64,000 bases of DNA from Aristolochia californica (Eukaryota; Streptophyta; Magnoliopsida; Piperales; Aristolochiaceae): contig JARWKL010000006.1 in assembly GCA_029961685.1 (NCBI GenBank), positions 14,700,748 through 14,764,747 of the forward strand, in the 5' to 3' direction. The notes under the pieces are model-generated. The model was given only the letters and a program-made list of their open reading frames with translations, was not told the DNA's origin and ran no database searches. Below are positions 61,492 through 64,000 of the stretch, one piece after another (within the stretch, counting starts at the first letter, position 1; each line of letters begins with the position of its first letter). The position numbers and the translations under genes were made by a program.

Positions 61492-64000
61492 GTACAACCC
61501 CTAATAATTAGCTTGGTGGAATTTTGTAGGAAAGGGACTTCTAACTGATCCTAACATGCTTTAAATGTGGTGGATATGCATGCCAGAAACATGTTGAGGA
61601 TGCAAGTGGACTAATGATGCCAAATATTTCAAAGAGTAGAAAAAATCAGATTCTCAAGTGGATGGATATTTACCAGAGCCAAACAACCCACTTTTTGCCT
61701 ATCGTTAAAAATAACAGATACTTTTTGGAATTATATCTCTCAGCATTTGTGAATTTTCCATTTTGGATGTTCAAATTTTTTTTCAAATCCAAACTTGAGT
61801 TTCCACGCTGCCATTTTTTTCGTAAACAAAAAAGATATAAGGCAAAAAGATCGCAACAAAATGAAAATTTTAGAGTTCATGTATGCAAAAATATTTGAAA
61901 CCTATAATAAATGTAAGTGAAGAAAATTATTTCACGCACTAAAAATGAACTCCAAGGTTTTGTTATCCATGTTTTGGAAATTCCACTAGTACAACCCGTA
62001 ATAATTATCTTGGCGGAATTTTAGAGGAAAGGGACATCTAACTGATCCTAACTTGTTTTAAATGTGGTAGACATGCATGCCAGAAACATGTTGAGGATGC
62101 AAGTGGCCTAACTATGCGAAAAATTTGAAGGAGTACACAAAATCAAATTCTCAAGTGGTTGGATATTTACAAGAGCCAAACAACCCTCGTTTTGCCTATC
62201 CTTAAAAATCACAGATACTTTTTGGAATTATCACTCTCAGCATTTGTGCATTTTCCATTTTCTATTTTGGATGTTCAAATTTGTTTTCAGATCCAAACTT
62301 GAGTTTTCACTCTCCTATTTTTCTCGTAAACAAAGAAGATATAAGGCAAATAGATCCCAACAAAATGAAAATTTTAGAATTCATGTATACAACAAAATTT
62401 GAAAACATTAATAAATATAAGTGATGAAAATTATTTCACGCACTAAAAATGAACACCAAGGTTTTGTTATCCATGTTTGGGAAATTCCACTAGTACAACC
62501 CCTAATAATTAGCTTGGTTGAATTTTATAGGAAAGGGACTTCTAACTGATCCTAACATCCTTTCAATGTGGTGGATATGCATGCCAAAAATATGTTAAGG
62601 ATGCAAGTGGCCTAATGATGCCAAAAATTTCATGCAGTAGAAAATATTTGATTCGCAAGTGGATGGAAATTTACCAGAGCCAAACAATCCACTTTTTGCC
62701 TATCCTTAAAAATCACAGATACTTTTTGGAATTACCACTCTCAGCATTTGTGAGTTTTCCATTTTGGATGTTGAAATTTTTTTTCAAATCCAAACTTGAG
62801 TTTTCTCTCTCCCATTTTTCTTGTAAACAAAAAAGATATAAGGCAAATAGATCGCAACAAAATGAAAATTCAAGAGTTCTTGTATGCGAAAAAATTTGAA
62901 AAATATATTAAATGTAAGTGAAGAAAACTATTTGACGCACTAAAAAATGAACTCCAAGGTTTTGTTATCCATGTTTGGGAAATTCCACTAGTACAACCCC
63001 TAATAATTAGCTTGGTGGAATTTTATTGGAAATGGACTTCTAATTGATCCTAACATGCTTTAATGGTGGTGGATATGCATGCTAGAAACATGTTGAGGAT
63101 GCAAGTGGCCTAATGATTCTTAAAATTTCGAGTAGGAAAAATCAGATTGCCAAGAGGTTGGATATTTACGAGAGCCAAAATAGCAACTTTTTGCCTATCC
63201 TTAAAAATCACAGATAGTTTTTCGAGTTATCTCTCTCTGCATTTGTGTTTTTTCCATTTTGGATGTTCAAATTTGTTTTTCACATATATACTTGAGTTTT
63301 CACTCCCCCATTTTTCACGTAAACAAAAAAGATATTAAGCAAATATATCGCAAAAAAATTAAAATTTTAGAGTTCATGTATGCAAAAAAAAATTCAAAAG
63401 TATAATAAATGTAAGTGAAAAAAATAATTTCACGCACTAAAAATGAACTCCAAGGTTTTGTTGTCCATGTTTTGTGAAATTCCACTAGTACAACCCCTAA
63501 TAATTAGCTTGGTGGAATTTTATAAGAAAGGGACTTCTAACTTGCTTTAAATGTGGTGGATATGCGTGCCAGAAACATGTTGAGGATGCAAGAGGCCTAA
63601 TGATGCCAAAAATTTCAAGGAGTAGAAAAAATCAGATTCTCAAGTGGTTGGATATTTACCAGAGCCAAACAACCCACTTTTTGCGTATCCTTATAAATCA
63701 CAGATACTTTTTGGAATTAAGTCTCTCAGCATTAGCGGATTTTCCATTTATGATGTTAAAAATTTTTTCAGATCGAAACTTGAGTTTTCACTCTCTCATT
63801 TTTCTGGAAACAAAAAAGATATAAGGCAAATAGATCGCAACAAAATGAAAATAGTAGAGATCATGTATGCAAAAAAAATTGAAAACAATAAAAAATTTAA
63901 GGGATGAAATTTATTTCATGCTCTAAAAATGAACTTGTTGGTTTTGTTATCCATGTTTGGGAAATTCCATTACTACAACACCTAATAATTAGCTTGGTGG

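Larger units (their letters stand above)
46141..64000 (+). repeat. Satellite array, part 2 (same monomer, same orientation)
   Basis: The same satellite resumes after the retrotransposon remnant in the same orientation. Unit starts by eye: 46143 (anchor mutated), 46640, 47136, 47582, 48080, 48578, 49075, 49571, 50069, 50565, 51056, 51553, 52050, 52554, 53085, 53579, 54066, 54597, 55087, 55588, 56082, 56578, 57077, 57566, 58064, 58559, 59050, 59548, 60045, 60542, 61039, 61492, 61989, 62493, 62991, 63488, 63973 (anchor mutated). The last unit is cut by the window end. Sequence variants overlap those of part 1, for example the CAAATTTATTTTCAG variant near 47360 and 49360. The two parts therefore look like one array split by an insertion. 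No gene is seen in this span. Confidence 0.98.

Noticed and set aside
1161..63907. Dozens of 60-130 codon open frames on both strands within the satellite
   Set aside because: They are shifted or partial readings of the same monomer, repeated every ~497 bp and broken by frameshifts in the T and A runs. No family is recognisable and no promoter context is seen. Kept only as one low-key finding.
1..64000. CRISPR array or bacterial repeat system
   Set aside because: The repeat is ~497 bp with no unique spacers. The LTR retrotransposon with a plant-type primer-binding site indicates a eukaryotic nuclear genome.
1..64000. Centromere identity
   Set aside because: A long homogeneous array is compatible with a centromere, but also with subtelomeric or interstitial heterochromatin. 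I see no convincing CENP-B box and no centromere-type retrotransposon. Sequence alone cannot decide.
1..64000. Ribosomal DNA spacer repeats
   Set aside because: No 18S, 5.8S, 25S or 5S sequence is recognisable anywhere, and the array is far longer than spacer sub-repeats.

Overview
The window is a single head-to-tail satellite DNA array interrupted once by a truncated LTR retrotransposon. The repeat unit is about 496-498 bp and roughly 30% GC (hand count of a few lines). I placed unit boundaries by eye at the recurring motif GTACAACCCCTAATAATTAG. This gives about 130 consecutive units, all in the same orientation, from the first base to the last. I see no rRNA or tRNA gene, no CRISPR array and no protein-coding gene I would defend. 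Several features suggest a plant nuclear genome: a long AT-rich tandem array, CpG sites decaying to TpG/CpA, and an LTR element with a TGGTATCAGAGC primer-binding site. I cannot name the species or match the satellite to a named family from memory.

Layout. Array part 1 runs from 1 to about 45171 (93 complete units plus partial ends). A 5' LTR (45172-46080, TGTT...AACA ends), a primer-binding site (46084-46095) and the first 12 codons of a gag-like frame follow. The element then breaks off, and array part 2 runs from about 46141 to 64000 (36 complete units plus an end fragment). Most units are 494-499 bp. The exceptions are short deleted units (120, 271, 358, 418, 436, 445-446, 453, 461-463, 474-475 bp) and two units of 531 bp that carry 34-35 bp internal duplications.

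Second-level structure. Diagnostic variants recur at fixed multiples of the unit. There is a 3-unit period around 5.5-8.9 kb and a 6-unit period around 11.4-18.3 kb. Two patches share a 5-unit offset (34.2-37.4 kb and 56.6-60.5 kb), and links of 6, 11, 14 and 15 units join parts of 26.5-37.4 kb. A cluster of deletion-bearing units at 24.0-26.6 kb was itself copied. At least one unit (36002-36498) reads as a patchwork of three other units. These patterns are what unequal exchange and gene conversion are expected to leave in a satellite. The array shows local, short-lived higher-order repeats rather than one uniform higher-order repeat.

An open frame of about 94 codons recurs on the + strand in roughly twenty units and is broken in the rest. 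I treat it as a by-product of the repeat, but it can be tested. I found no convincing new gene system. The most informative content is how the satellite evolves and the broken retrotransposon with its unusual LTR.
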